A stretch of DNA of 64,000 bases from Butyrivibrio sp. XPD2002 (GCF_000423945.1 NZ_AUIY01000001.1:620001-684000); one strand, 5' to 3'. Shown: positions 42,438-52,509, counted from the stretch's first letter. A program made the numbers and translations. Notes: a model not told the origin generated them from the letters alone.

Positions 42438-43646
42438 TTATTTTCTTTTTCTCTCACTTCTAAAGCCAAGGAATATAAGAATTATTCCAACAATAGCAAG
42501 TATCGGAATAGGCCACCAAAGCTGACCTGTCTGAGGAAGTCTTCTTGCACCCAATACTGCAGGAAGCTCTTCCGCAACCTTTCTGATCGCGCCAAGTACT
42601 CCGCCATCATCTGAAGCTGAATCATTAGACGGCTTGTCGGGCTTATCCGGTGTATCGGGTGAATCCGGATTATCCGGGTTGTCGGGATTCTTAGGATTCT
42701 TCGGCTTATCCGGCTTGTCGGGTTCATCAGGTTCATCCGGTGTCTCAGGATTTTTGGTATTTACTACGATGAATGTATTTTCATTCCTTGAAATATTTGG
42801 TGTGTACTTATCTGAGTTCATAACCTCTTCTACCGAGAAGGTATGTCCCTTTTCAGATTTCCACTTGTACTGCCAGTTATTTGTGCTTGAAAGTGTAACT
42901 GTCTCCAAAAGTGATCCATCACAGTAGATCTTTACATCAATCGATGAAGGTCTGTCAGCAGACCCATTATCAACCCACTGCTTATATACCTCAAACTCTT
43001 CAGGATCTCCCTCGAGCTTTATTGCTTCTCTCTTGGGAATAGCAACTACATCATAATATGCATTTGACCAGGTTCCGTCCCAATCGTTACCCTGATTTTC
43101 TTCAAGGTTATTAGGACCGGGAACTACTGAAAGGAAATCCCAGTATTTGTACTGAATATCATCGATAACAACTGGCTCATTGATTCCAAGATAAAGTCCC
43201 TTATCAACGGTTCCAAGTCTTGCAAAACCTTCTGCATCAGATGTTCCTGTATAGCTGGGCTGAACACCATTCTCATTTACAAGAATTGTTGCCTTGGTAA
43301 CAATACCGTTCCAGACATCCTGGTCTGCTATGGAATACATATCCTTAATCTCTGCATCCAGCTGATTGAAAGGAGCTACTAATGTAAACTCTCCGTTCTC
43401 GGATATTGAAGCCATCTTGTAAACCTTTACATTTACTCCAGCCATCTTGCCATACTCAGGCAGCTCTTCATTGCCGTCAAAGTAATAGTAAACTGACAAT
43501 GTAGCATCCTTGCTCATGTCAATCTTACCAGAAGCATAGCTGTCTGATGTTGTGGCACTGGCTGTAGCAGGAATCAGCAAGACTGATAAAAGTCCAGCCA
43601 TGGCTCCACCCATAATCCATTTCTTTGCCTTTTCAAAAATCTTCAT
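42438..43646 (-). CDS. LPQTG minor or basal pilin with proline-rich stalk
   Basis: A 402-residue surface protein. Signal peptide about 1-32 (MKIFEKAKKWIMGGAMAGLL), an N-terminal pilin domain (about 35-200), a CnaB-type domain (about 215-300; EVYKQWVDNGSADRPSSIDV) and a Pro/Asp/Lys repeat stalk (about 303-340, units such as DEPDKP and NPDNPD). A VLGAIRK and PAVLGARR segment, LPQTG, a membrane helix and SERKRK end it. The Pro-rich stalk before the sorting signal is typical of basal pilins such as FctB that reach through the wall. It starts 5 nt after the sortase C stop, with GAGGTAAG as ribosome site. Confidence 0.85.
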   Translation of the reverse strand: MKIFEKAKKWIMGGAMAGLLSVLLIPATASATTSDSYASGKIDMSKDATLSVYYYFDGNEELPEYGKMAGVNVKVYKMASISENGEFTLVAPFNQLDAEIKDMYSIADQDVWNGIVTKATILVNENGVQPSYTGTSDAEGFARLGTVDKGLYLGINEPVVIDDIQYKYWDFLSVVPGPNNLEENQGNDWDGTWSNAYYDVVAIPKREAIKLEGDPEEFEVYKQWVDNGSADRPSSIDVKIYCDGSLLETVTLSSTNNWQYKWKSEKGHTFSVEEVMNSDKYTPNISRNENTFIVVNTKNPETPDEPDEPDKPDKPKNPKNPDNPDNPDSPDTPDKPDKPSNDSASDDGGVLGAIRKVAEELPAVLGARRLPQTGQLWWPIPILAIVGIILIFLGFRSERKRK

Positions 43647-43651
43647 AAAAC

Positions 43652-44542
43652 TTACCTCGATGGTCTGCGCAGATCATCTACTGTCGCAGACTTTTTCTTC
43701 TTCCCTCGGTCTGATGTACTTGCAACAAACCAAATAAACAGAACTAATATGATCGGTCCTGCAATAAACGGAGCAACTACAAGATTATTAAACTTAGTTG
43801 CATCAGCAGGAACTATAAGTCTGGTTTCTTCATTATAATCAACACGCCTGCCCCTAACGAGCATTCTGTGAGTGTTAACGCCATAGGGTGTACACGTCAC
43901 CAGCGTGACATAGTCTTGGTCAGGATAAATCGTCAGTCCCTGTGTCTCCTCAGGAAGAACAATCTGTATATTATCAACCTGATACGCGAAGGTCTGATTC
44001 ATTATATGTAAGAGGAATGTATCCCCTTCTATCATTTGATCAAGCTCTGAAAAGAGCTTTGCGGACGGAAGTCCTCTGTGTCCTGATAAAATCGCATGTG
44101 AACCGGTTGTACCGGCAGGAAGCGATGATCCAGGTATATGACCTATTCCAACCTGCAAAACAGATTCTGTTACATCATGATAAACCGGCAGGTCAACGCC
44201 GAGCTTCTCAATCTCAATATGTCCCATTACTCCGGTTCCGGTGGGATCAAGTACTGAATGATATTCAGCGAGTTCTTCATCTGAGAGGTTAAAATTCATT
44301 CCTCTCGAAAGAATCTTTTCATTATATTCCTTGGCAGCATTCCACAGATTCGTATAATCTTCCTCTGTAAACGTAGACATGAGTTCTTCGTAATTGTTTA
44401 CTGCTCTACTCTGATTCTTGGTATTTATATAGTTACTTACAGACGGATACAGAAAAATACCAAGGCCTACAAAGAAAACGGCTGCAAATATGAGGTTTGG
44501 TAATTGCTTTGCAAATCCCTTACTCTTCATCCTATTATCCAT
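43652..44542 (-). CDS. srtC: Class C pilus sortase
   Basis: A 296-residue pilin polymerase. An N-terminal membrane helix (about 17-35), a lid segment with DPT (HSVLDPTGTGVMG, about 95-107), the catalytic His155 in ILSGHRGLP, Cys217 in TLVTCTPYGVNTHR and Arg226 or Arg230 are seen. A second helix near the C-terminus (about 258-280) is followed by a basic tail, the layout of class C. It should join major pilin subunits through LPSTG to a pilin-motif lysine. It lies between the major and minor pilin genes. The Shine-Dalgarno before 44542 is weak; an ATG at 44530 is an alternative start. Confidence 0.93.
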   Translation of the reverse strand: MDNRMKSKGFAKQLPNLIFAAVFFVGLGIFLYPSVSNYINTKNQSRAVNNYEELMSTFTEEDYTNLWNAAKEYNEKILSRGMNFNLSDEELAEYHSVLDPTGTGVMGHIEIEKLGVDLPVYHDVTESVLQVGIGHIPGSSLPAGTTGSHAILSGHRGLPSAKLFSELDQMIEGDTFLLHIMNQTFAYQVDNIQIVLPEETQGLTIYPDQDYVTLVTCTPYGVNTHRMLVRGRRVDYNEETRLIVPADATKFNNLVVAPFIAGPIILVLFIWFVASTSDRGKKKKSATVDDLRRPSR

Positions 44543-44559
44543 CCATTAAATGTAAGTAC

Positions 44560-44700
44560 GTTTATATTCCCAAATCTGATTTCCTGAAAACCTGCATTCC
44601 GGAACGGACAGATGAGCCCGTCCCAGAACTACAGCATGTTTCTATATATATTGTCTACAGAAACAAGATTCATTTTTCAGTAAATTATATTTTTTAAATC
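44560..44700 (-). other. Pilin-sortase spacer with hairpins
   Basis: The 195-nt minus-strand spacer after the major pilin gene holds GTTTCT/AGAAAC around an AT-rich loop and a G/C-rich stem near 44590-44625 (GGACGG facing CCGTTCC). No T-run follows either. Such a spacer could mark RNA processing or partial termination that makes pilin mRNA more abundant than sortase mRNA. Confidence 0.35.
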
Positions 44701-44737
44701 TCTACCTGTAAAAAACTTATATTTGCCAAACAGTTAA

Positions 44738-46207
44738 TTATTCAGCGTCGTTCTTTCTGCGAACTACGAAGAATACAACAGCAGCTACTATAAGAAGTCC
44801 ACCGATGATGTAGAAGATTGTTGTACCGATACCACCTGTTGAAGGAAGTGTAAGACCTGTTCCATCTTCAACCTTCTCAACCTGAATAGCCTCAGTAGTA
44901 GAAGTAGTTGCTACTGTTACCTGCTGTGCATGTTTATGCTCTCCAACACTGCTCTCAAGAAGATTATAGCCCTCAGGAGCCTTTGTCTCTACAAGAACAT
45001 AGTTCTCTGCGTTAAGACCGGAAATTGTAAGAGCTGTATCAGCAACAGTTACGATAGTATCTACTGATCCCTCAGGATCTACCTTGTACTCAGTATCTGA
45101 AATCTTTGTAAACATAACCTGTGAATTATCAAACTCTCTGTATACATTGAACTCAGCACCTGCAAGAACCTTCTCAGTTGTATCGCCTTTTGCAATCTTC
45201 TTAATCTGAAGAGGATATGTCATTGTCTCTGTTGTAACATGAGTTGTCTCTGTTTTGTTACCATAGATGAGGTAAGCCTCGTTTATATTCTTATCAGCAG
45301 CGATAACTGCATCCTTATTAAGAACTGCCTTGTATGTAACTGTTACAGTTGTATTAGCTGAAGGCTCACCATTAAATGTGATCTGGAATCCTTTCTTTCC
45401 ATCATCAGCAACATAATCATTGTTGATTGAAAAATCAAGAGTAACACTGTCTGAGAAAGATACGTTACTATTCTCGACAGGAATAAGTGTAAGTCCGGGT
45501 GTCAATTTATCAGTGATAACATAGCCCCTACCACCAGCCTTAAGATCAGCTGTGATAGTGAACTCTACTGTATCACCGATCTGTGCATTGTTTCCTGCCT
45601 TATCTGTATATACAGTTGAAGAATTAGTAGCGCTTGTAACCTCTTTTTTAAGTTCAGGTACACTATTCTTCTCTTTAATAGTTGCATTGGGAGTTGTTGT
45701 ATCAATTCCTACAGCACTACCAAGTGATGAATCTATTACATAGTAACCATATTCACTAACTTGAATTGTAGCTTCTCCATCGTCATTAGCTACAGCTGAA
45801 CCATCATTTTCAATTCCTTTAGCCTTTGCGTAAGCAAGTACAGCCTTACCAAAAACCTTGGCATCGTCTTCTGTGCTAAGTCCTGTTGTACTAAGGATGT
45901 CATTATCGCCAACTGTAAAAAATGAGCTCATTGCTACATTGTTTCCGTCATTATCATATGTGTAATTTGTAAGACCGGAAAACTTAGAAGCAAGCTTGTA
46001 AACACCGCCATTTTCAGCCTGTGCTTCATTAGCAGGCACGTAGTCAAATACGCGGTATGCATTATACTTCTGTCCTGGTACAGCATTACCAATTGTAATA
46101 GTACCGTTTGCTGCCTTAGCAGTCATTGCGGTTCCTGCTGAAAGTGTCATGGTAAGAGCCATAGCACCAGCAAGGATTCCAGTTAAAAATTTCTTGAGTC
46201 CTTTCAT
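44738..46207 (-). CDS. Major pilin subunit (LPSTG)
   Basis: A 489-residue SpaA/FimA-like shaft pilin. Signal peptide about 1-33 ending near TAKAA. The N-terminal domain ends near NSVPELKKEV, where a Lys is well placed to be the acceptor of the sortase-made bond. A middle domain (about 190-325) follows, then a SpaA-type domain (about 330-450) with the E-box NYVLVETKAPEGYNL that makes an internal isopeptide bond. The end is LPSTGGIGTTIFYIIGGLL, a helix and RRKNDAE. Strong ribosome site AGAGAGG. It follows the giant tip protein by 106 nt; a weak hairpin (ATGCC/GGCAT plus TTTT) lies in that gap. Confidence 0.93.
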   Translation of the reverse strand: MKGLKKFLTGILAGAMALTMTLSAGTAMTAKAANGTITIGNAVPGQKYNAYRVFDYVPANEAQAENGGVYKLASKFSGLTNYTYDNDGNNVAMSSFFTVGDNDILSTTGLSTEDDAKVFGKAVLAYAKAKGIENDGSAVANDDGEATIQVSEYGYYVIDSSLGSAVGIDTTTPNATIKEKNSVPELKKEVTSATNSSTVYTDKAGNNAQIGDTVEFTITADLKAGGRGYVITDKLTPGLTLIPVENSNVSFSDSVTLDFSINNDYVADDGKKGFQITFNGEPSANTTVTVTYKAVLNKDAVIAADKNINEAYLIYGNKTETTHVTTETMTYPLQIKKIAKGDTTEKVLAGAEFNVYREFDNSQVMFTKISDTEYKVDPEGSVDTIVTVADTALTISGLNAENYVLVETKAPEGYNLLESSVGEHKHAQQVTVATTSTTEAIQVEKVEDGTGLTLPSTGGIGTTIFYIIGGLLIVAAVVFFVVRRKNDAE

Positions 46208-46313
46208 TAAACCTCTCTCCTTTTGTTTGAATCTTGTCTGTTTTAGACGTTTTTTAGTTCCTTTGTAACTTTATGTTGTGCAAATGAGCACTTGTTAAAA
46301 TGCCATAGGCATC

Positions 46314-49300
46314 TTAATCCTTTTTCTTGCGGCCAAAGAGCAATGCTCCAAGCGCAGCGATTGCAATGGCAGCACCAACTACCATGAACGGAAGTGTTCC
46401 CATTCCTCCTGAATTAGGAAGTGTATTAACTATAAGACTTCTGTTGGTTATTGTTACTTCACCATAGTTAATGCCACTATTTGTCATTACATAGCCTGTG
46501 TCATATGTAGTCTGACCATTAACGGTTATCTTATTAGCATCATTCAGAAGTGCATTAGCATTAGCTTCTGCCTTTGATCCATCAGCTCCTACATATTGAT
46601 AGATTACTTCACAGTTCTGAGTATAACTGTCTTCCTCTTTCACAGTGTATTCATAAGGTTTTCCGTTTTCATCCACAATCGGAAGATCAGAAACGGTAGC
46701 TCTCCAGTTTTTATCAGCTTCAGCATTAGGAGCAAGCACAATATCTTCACCATACTTATTCCACTGGGTTGTTCCCTTTACTCTCTGCCAGATGCTCAGT
46801 CTGAGAGATGAATGCTTCTCGCTCTCATCATTTCCTGCTGAGTCGTGCCAAACCTTATTGACTGTCAAATGACCAGCGATGCTGTTTGTGAATACTACAT
46901 CATCTATTGAGCCTGCTATTTCTTTTACCAAGAATTCGCTGGCAAACTTCTCGTCTGCACTATCAATCTTAGGTAAATAGAGACTGTACTGAGCCTTAAC
47001 CTCTCCCTTACCATTTGTATAAGTAATGTCTGCTCCAAGGTAATAGAAATCATCATCTATTGTTGTTGTAGCTCCACTATTCTTATACTTGGCAAGGTCT
47101 GTCATGTTGCTTGATTTGTAAGTCTTCTTAGCAGTTGTGTATTTCTTCTTTACGTCAATCTTTACATAGTAAACATTGGAATCATACTTAACACCATCAA
47201 TTCCGGTATTTGCCTCGGTAATCTTGTAGAAGTACTCACCCTCGTATCTAAATGCTATAGCACCAAAATCAGCTATTGCTGAGGATACTGCATCATTCTC
47301 AGTAGTTGCAGGATTAGCTAACGTAACCGATGTTCTCTCAGGCATCGGAACACTTACACCGGGTATTTCAGCACCTGCTGAATCCCTTGCAATACAGCTT
47401 ACAGCTTCGATATTGAAGGTAAAGTTCATATCCTTCCAGGTACCACCGGTAAATTTCTTAGTAATTCTAATCGGTCCAACCGGTATACTGTAGTAATTAC
47501 ATATCTGCGCTGTCTGAGTATGTGAAGTATTGTTAACCGAAGTATCTCCTACGGAAACTACAGGGCAAACATCCAAATGATGAGCATCTGTATCTCCATC
47601 TGTTGTAAGGTCTGCAGAGAATACTACTCTTTCATTATTTCCGCCTGTACCATAAGTAGAATTGTCCGTCTCATTATCAACTGTCACATAATACTTGGTA
47701 ACGCGGGACCATTTTGAATCAGGCTTAAGGCTGTTTGTATCCTTCTCTTCGTCATATACAAAGGTGAATCCATCACCAACCTCTTCAACAGTGTATGTTC
47801 CAGCAGAAAGTCCCTCGATTGTCCACTGTGCTCCCTGGTTATAGGTAACAGTATACTGTTTGCCTGTCAATGAATGATTGCTATGATATTCAAGTGCTTT
47901 ATTTGTATCCTTAGCATGTCCGGTAAAGCCATGAACTACTATATAGTCCTTAGTTACGGTATTTGTAATCTTAAATCTACATCCATTAAGGATAGAAGCA
48001 TCTGAATCTCTAACAAGATCTGAACCAAAGTCATTGATTACCATCTTGTGGATTCTGAGCATTCCGCCACCGGTAGTATTATAGAAAGCAACATTGTTAT
48101 ATTTCTTATCACTGTTATTGTTGCTATCCTTTATACGTCTGGGGGTATTGTAAAATCCATAGTCAGGATTTAACTCCATGGACTTAACTTCATCAGATGT
48201 AATTCTGTAGTAATTTACCTCTCCGTTTACAAAATGTTTTATCTTTATAAGAATTCCGGATGAATCCTTAGCATATCCTTCTACATCATTCTCTGTAAGC
48301 ATGAAGTAATAGGTGTGCTCTTTCTGATAAGTACCACTACTATCACTTGCCTTTGATGAATCCCAGCCATAAGTCATTCCCCATTCAGCAGGGCTTATGT
48401 CATAGGAAATCTCGCTTCCATTGTTCTTAATGGTTGCTGTCTTTACATTTCCGTTCGCATCCTTCTTCCAGGACTTTCCGTCTGTATCAAGCATGCGAAG
48501 TGTAAAGCCAAACTTACCTGTAGTATCGTTACCTGCAAGCTGATCATCAACATATTTCTGCGCTGAAATCTTTACAGGCTGCTCATTTATAGAATTGTTG
48601 AATACTACATTCTCAGAGTTTATCTTTGTCCAGTTATCACCATAGTATTGAATGGAATCAGCATAATAAATTGTCTTATTTCCATCCTTCTTACTGCTGA
48701 TATGAATTTCAGCAAGATATTGTGTCTTATCATATGTAACAGATGTATCAGCTCCCGCTTCCTCTGAAATAAGAACATAATAATTTCCTGTCTTATTCTC
48801 GATAAACTCAGATACATCGATTGATATCTTACTTCCGGTATTCTTACCTGTAATTACCTTATCTGTAAATTCAAGAGCACTACTTTTTTTAGAAGGTCTA
48901 TTCATCTTCTGTGCCTTGAAGGTATATACCTGATCAGCACTGGGCTCCTTACCATTGACAAGCTTCTTAGCTTCTATTGATACAAGAGCGCCTTTCTCTG
49001 TAGTACCTACGAAGTCTCTTCTGTGTGTCTCACCTGTAATAGTTACGTTCTCAGCTACGAAGTTACCATTGCCATTAGTAACTGTGAGGTTTGCGCCCAC
49101 AGCTATGATCTGACCAAAAACCTCTACCATGTCGATATTTTTGCCATCGCAGTTATAGAAGTTGTAAACAACTCGTCCTGCCTTAACCGCCTTCTCCTCG
49201 CCGGTTGAAAGCGCTGTGCTATTTACCGTAATAACACTGGCCTTAGTAGGATGCATCACATTTGTCACATCAGCACAGTTAATATTGATAATTATTGACT

Positions 49301-51626
49301 GATGTTCCAAATCGTTAGGGAACTCAAACTGCAATTCCTTATTAGCTACAAGACTGTTCCACTGGGATCCTGTGTAGTTTAAATAACCTGCACCGCCAAG
49401 TCCTGTATAGGTAATTATCTTCTGTCCACCGCTTCCCTCTGTTACCTTAACATCTCCTGCTTCAGTAGCAGCCATCTTGGAAGACATAGCCTTTATCTCA
49501 CTCTTTACTGTAGCGAGGTCGATGTAAGGTGTGCTGCCTGTTGAAGTATCCTGAATGATATTGTAAGGAGCTGATACCTTTGTATTATTTACTGAAAAAA
49601 GTCCGTCATTCCCCCATAAACCAACAGTAACCTTATCGCCAACAACAAGTGTGTGCTCTTCCTTAGAAGCCATTCTCTCCATTACAGCAGTAAAATTCTG
49701 TGCGTATGAGAGCTCATTCTCGATGTTATTTGTTCCGAAATTAGCGCCTGCGTACAAAGTCCTGGCAAGTACATTACCATTTGTGTGAGTACTAAGCTTT
49801 GCTGTATCAAAGGCAACTATATGGAAGTTTCCTGCAACTCCAAGAGCAAGTGAATCATCATAATAACTACTTGTTCTATAAGCATCCTTAGTGGAATTCT
49901 CCGCATATGTGAGTGTTCTGTCACCCTTTTTAAAAGTGTATACTGAGCTATTTCCTTTTACTGCAGAGAAACCGACTATTGAGAAATTATCAAGTGAAAT
50001 CTCAACATTCTCTCCGGCAGACTCGTTTACAGTACCAACCTTTTCTTTCTGAATATCAGTTGCATCAATATTTGTTGCTTCTGATGTTGAATCTGTACTT
50101 TCCTTAACATTTTCATTTAAAGGAAGATGATCAATTTCGATCTCAGCTTCATTATCAGTACTCTCAAGAAGATCAGACATCTGGCTGTCAAGGAATTCGA
50201 ACTTAACAGTTACGCTTCCTTCCTTAGGCTGATACTCAACCTTCTCACCCTCTATAACGTTGCCCTCTTCGTCAGTCTTATTTACAAAGAAACCTACGTC
50301 ATAAAGGATAGTATTCATTGCATTGTGGTTCTTAATGCCCTGCTCCTCGCCATCATTAAGAGCCTTCATATAAGCATCGTAATTGTAACCTTCTGTCTCT
50401 GTTGTTACTTCCTTAACAACGAACTCAGCATCATCGGGAACTGCATCAGCGTTTTCAAGAGTAGCTGTTACACGAACCTTCTCGTCCTCATATACATATT
50501 CTGTCTTAGTAGCCTTGTCAGACTTATATGTGAGAACTACTGTCTTGTTTTCCTTTATAGCAACTACATCTCCATCTGTTGCACTCTCCAGGGAATTATC
50601 TGAAGATGTCTCTTCTGATGTTGTATCGTTTGAGTCATTCTCCTCAGAAGCTGCATTATCGGAAGCTGAATTTTCAGAAGGTTCCTCCTCTGATGCGCTC
50701 TTATTTGTGAATTCTCCATCTACAGAATCTTCATCTGTAGAGGTCTCGTTTGAAATGCCATCGTCAGAAGCATTCTCAGTTGAATCGCTCTTATCAGAAG
50801 TATCCTCGGTTGTAGTGCTCTCTTCTGTAGCATCTTCATCTTCTGTAGTGCTCTTGCCTACAGTAACTTCATAATATCTATATCCGTTAGCATCCTGCTT
50901 AGCTGTTATCATGGAAATCTCGGTTCCATCAATCTCAGCCTTCTTGAATTTATACCCTTCCTGCTTAGGAGCCTCTGTTGTAAAGTCAAGGCTCTCGGAA
51001 AGATTGATTTCCTTCTCATCTGCGATCTGCTCGCCGTCCTCGGTTACATAGGAAACTGTAAGAACAACATCCTCAGTGAGCTCTACATCGTTACTGTCCT
51101 TAAGACCTTCTGTCTCATTGGACGAATCCTCATTCTCACTATCTTCTGAAGTGTTATCTGTGGAAGCATCAGCTACATCAGTAGTGTCATCTGAATTAGT
51201 TTCATTTGATGTACCTTCTTCGCCATTAGCTTCATCAGCAGAACCTTCCTCAGTATTTCCATCCTCTGAACTGCCATTCTCTGAATTGTCACCTTCAGAA
51301 TTTCCTTCCTCAGAATTGCCATCCTCAGAAGTTTCTTCTTCAGTGCTCTCCCCATCAGAGCCGTCTTCACTTTCGGAATCCGTAATAGAGTCTGTACCCC
51401 CGGCATCTTCATTTCCGGAAGCGAGCTGCTCGATATCCTCGCCCTCAAGCACCATTCCTACGTCATCAGCAGCATCGTCTGACAAAGCATTTGCTGACTT
51501 GTTTAATGAGTACATTGTTACTGTTGTAACCAGCAGTGCCACAACAAGCATTATTGAAACCCATTTCTTCAAGGAAACATGCTTCTTTAAATATTCCTCT
51601 ATACGATTGTTGTCTAATTTCCTCAT
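46314..51626 (-). CDS. Giant LPNSG adhesin, probable pilus tip protein
   Basis: About 1770 residues. A membrane-targeting N-terminus (WVSIMLVVALLVTTVTMYSL) precedes two Ser/Glu/Asp-rich low-complexity stretches (about 60-170 and 260-365) that flank a small beta domain. A choice-of-anchor-A-like adhesive domain (about 590-870; ALGVAGNFHIVAFD) is followed by several CnaB, SpaA and pilin-isopeptide-type domains (about 890-1720). The end is LPNSGGMGTLPFM, a helix and GRKKKD. It sits between signal peptidase and major pilin, the usual place of a tip adhesin. The start is uncertain: ATG 51626 has AGGGA upstream, whereas ATG 51662 follows the signal peptidase stop by 4 nt and could be coupled. Confidence 0.85.
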   Translation of the reverse strand: MRKLDNNRIEEYLKKHVSLKKWVSIMLVVALLVTTVTMYSLNKSANALSDDAADDVGMVLEGEDIEQLASGNEDAGGTDSITDSESEDGSDGESTEEETSEDGNSEEGNSEGDNSENGSSEDGNTEEGSADEANGEEGTSNETNSDDTTDVADASTDNTSEDSENEDSSNETEGLKDSNDVELTEDVVLTVSYVTEDGEQIADEKEINLSESLDFTTEAPKQEGYKFKKAEIDGTEISMITAKQDANGYRYYEVTVGKSTTEDEDATEESTTTEDTSDKSDSTENASDDGISNETSTDEDSVDGEFTNKSASEEEPSENSASDNAASEENDSNDTTSEETSSDNSLESATDGDVVAIKENKTVVLTYKSDKATKTEYVYEDEKVRVTATLENADAVPDDAEFVVKEVTTETEGYNYDAYMKALNDGEEQGIKNHNAMNTILYDVGFFVNKTDEEGNVIEGEKVEYQPKEGSVTVKFEFLDSQMSDLLESTDNEAEIEIDHLPLNENVKESTDSTSEATNIDATDIQKEKVGTVNESAGENVEISLDNFSIVGFSAVKGNSSVYTFKKGDRTLTYAENSTKDAYRTSSYYDDSLALGVAGNFHIVAFDTAKLSTHTNGNVLARTLYAGANFGTNNIENELSYAQNFTAVMERMASKEEHTLVVGDKVTVGLWGNDGLFSVNNTKVSAPYNIIQDTSTGSTPYIDLATVKSEIKAMSSKMAATEAGDVKVTEGSGGQKIITYTGLGGAGYLNYTGSQWNSLVANKELQFEFPNDLEHQSIIININCADVTNVMHPTKASVITVNSTALSTGEEKAVKAGRVVYNFYNCDGKNIDMVEVFGQIIAVGANLTVTNGNGNFVAENVTITGETHRRDFVGTTEKGALVSIEAKKLVNGKEPSADQVYTFKAQKMNRPSKKSSALEFTDKVITGKNTGSKISIDVSEFIENKTGNYYVLISEEAGADTSVTYDKTQYLAEIHISSKKDGNKTIYYADSIQYYGDNWTKINSENVVFNNSINEQPVKISAQKYVDDQLAGNDTTGKFGFTLRMLDTDGKSWKKDANGNVKTATIKNNGSEISYDISPAEWGMTYGWDSSKASDSSGTYQKEHTYYFMLTENDVEGYAKDSSGILIKIKHFVNGEVNYYRITSDEVKSMELNPDYGFYNTPRRIKDSNNNSDKKYNNVAFYNTTGGGMLRIHKMVINDFGSDLVRDSDASILNGCRFKITNTVTKDYIVVHGFTGHAKDTNKALEYHSNHSLTGKQYTVTYNQGAQWTIEGLSAGTYTVEEVGDGFTFVYDEEKDTNSLKPDSKWSRVTKYYVTVDNETDNSTYGTGGNNERVVFSADLTTDGDTDAHHLDVCPVVSVGDTSVNNTSHTQTAQICNYYSIPVGPIRITKKFTGGTWKDMNFTFNIEAVSCIARDSAGAEIPGVSVPMPERTSVTLANPATTENDAVSSAIADFGAIAFRYEGEYFYKITEANTGIDGVKYDSNVYYVKIDVKKKYTTAKKTYKSSNMTDLAKYKNSGATTTIDDDFYYLGADITYTNGKGEVKAQYSLYLPKIDSADEKFASEFLVKEIAGSIDDVVFTNSIAGHLTVNKVWHDSAGNDESEKHSSLRLSIWQRVKGTTQWNKYGEDIVLAPNAEADKNWRATVSDLPIVDENGKPYEYTVKEEDSYTQNCEVIYQYVGADGSKAEANANALLNDANKITVNGQTTYDTGYVMTNSGINYGEVTITNRSLIVNTLPNSGGMGTLPFMVVGAAIAIAALGALLFGRKKKD

Positions 51627-51666
51627 TCCTTTTCTTTCCCTTGTTACCTTTTCTCCGCCCATCGAA

Positions 51667-52344
51667 TTACTGTAATTCCGGTTCTTCCATACTTTCTGTA
51701 CCGGTGCTGGCTTTACTCTCTATCCCCCCAAAATCTTTAAAAGGGTAAAGTCTGAAAAATACACCTCCTATCAACTGTTCTGCAGAAACACATCCTACCG
51801 TTGTTGATCTGGAGTCGATTGATACCGACCTGTGGTCTCCTAAAACAAAATATCTCTTGTCCGGAACCTGATACGGAAACTCAACCTTGTCGCCCTCTCC
51901 CATGCCGGCTGCATACTGACTCGGATCTGATATATAAGGCTCATCCAGCTCAACGCCGTTTACATAAACCTTTCCAGCCTCGTCGATATTTATCCAGTCA
52001 CCGGGAGATCCTACAACTCTCTTTACCAGAACCTTGTTGTTATAGTAAAACGCGATCAGTTCTCCGGCCTCAAATTGTGAATAGTTATTGGCTATTACAA
52101 TCTGACCTGTCTCGAGCGTAGGTGTCATACTGTCACCTGTAACTCTTAGCACTGTGATAAAAAAGCTTGATACCAGCACTGAGATAGCGGCCACAACTAC
52201 AATAACCACCAGTGTATTTCTGAGTGTTCTCTTGTAGTCGTGCTTTCTGTATTCTCGTTTTAGCTCTGTTCTCAGTTCTTCAAGCGACGGTCTATTCAAT
52301 TGTTCATTTGGAGCTTCTTGTGATGGAATCTTTTTATCTTCCAT
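51667..52344 (-). CDS. lepB: Pilus-locus signal peptidase I
   Basis: A 225-residue type I signal peptidase with a cytosolic N-terminus (1-42) and one membrane helix (about 43-65). The catalytic Ser72 is in VTGDSMTPTL, Lys108 in VLVKRVVGSPGD, and the box GDHRSVSIDSR is present. It precedes the giant adhesin, major pilin, sortase C, minor pilin and second sortase, like SipA-type peptidases in streptococcal pilus islands. First gene of the operon. Its promoter (TATAAT at 52414-52419) has the 30-bp operator shared with the large surface protein gene. Confidence 0.92.
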   Translation of the reverse strand: MEDKKIPSQEAPNEQLNRPSLEELRTELKREYRKHDYKRTLRNTLVVIVVVAAISVLVSSFFITVLRVTGDSMTPTLETGQIVIANNYSQFEAGELIAFYYNNKVLVKRVVGSPGDWINIDEAGKVYVNGVELDEPYISDPSQYAAGMGEGDKVEFPYQVPDKRYFVLGDHRSVSIDSRSTTVGCVSAEQLIGGVFFRLYPFKDFGGIESKASTGTESMEEPELQ

Positions 52345-52413
52345 AATTTTCAGACCCTCTAATTGTCTGTGCTTAACCGCATAAGAACATTACATTCGAA
52401 GCGTAGCTTACCA

Positions 52414-52484
52414 ATTATAAAATTTTTATAAACTTCTATGTATACGAATTATGCACTAAGCTATTCATAATCCGTACTTGACAA
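52414..52484 (-). promoter_or_regulatory. Promoter with 30-bp inverted-repeat operator (pilus operon)
   Basis: TATAAT is at 52414-52419. Exactly 25 bp upstream is an imperfect inverted repeat (52445-52474; outer parts CGGATTATG and GCATAATTCG), then TTGTCAAGTA. It matches the operator at 39732-39761 in 22 of 30 positions and in spacing. The -35 position (TATACA, 19-nt spacing) is poor, so an activator is likely. Confidence 0.75.
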
Positions 52485-52509
52485 CAATAGTTTCTTATGT
52501 ATGTAACAT

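Noticed and set aside
42700..42760. Tandem repeats suggestive of a CRISPR or satellite array
   Set aside because: They encode the Pro/Asp/Lys stalk of the minor pilin in frame, with short irregular units and no spacers.
50515..51675. Long Ser-rich plus-strand open frames opposite the giant adhesin
   Set aside because: They are antisense reading of Glu/Asp-rich codons (GAA, GAT give TTC, ATC/TCA words), lack ribosome sites and have no protein-like composition. The same holds for Ser-rich frames at 39041-39460, 42634-42927 and 52568-52990.
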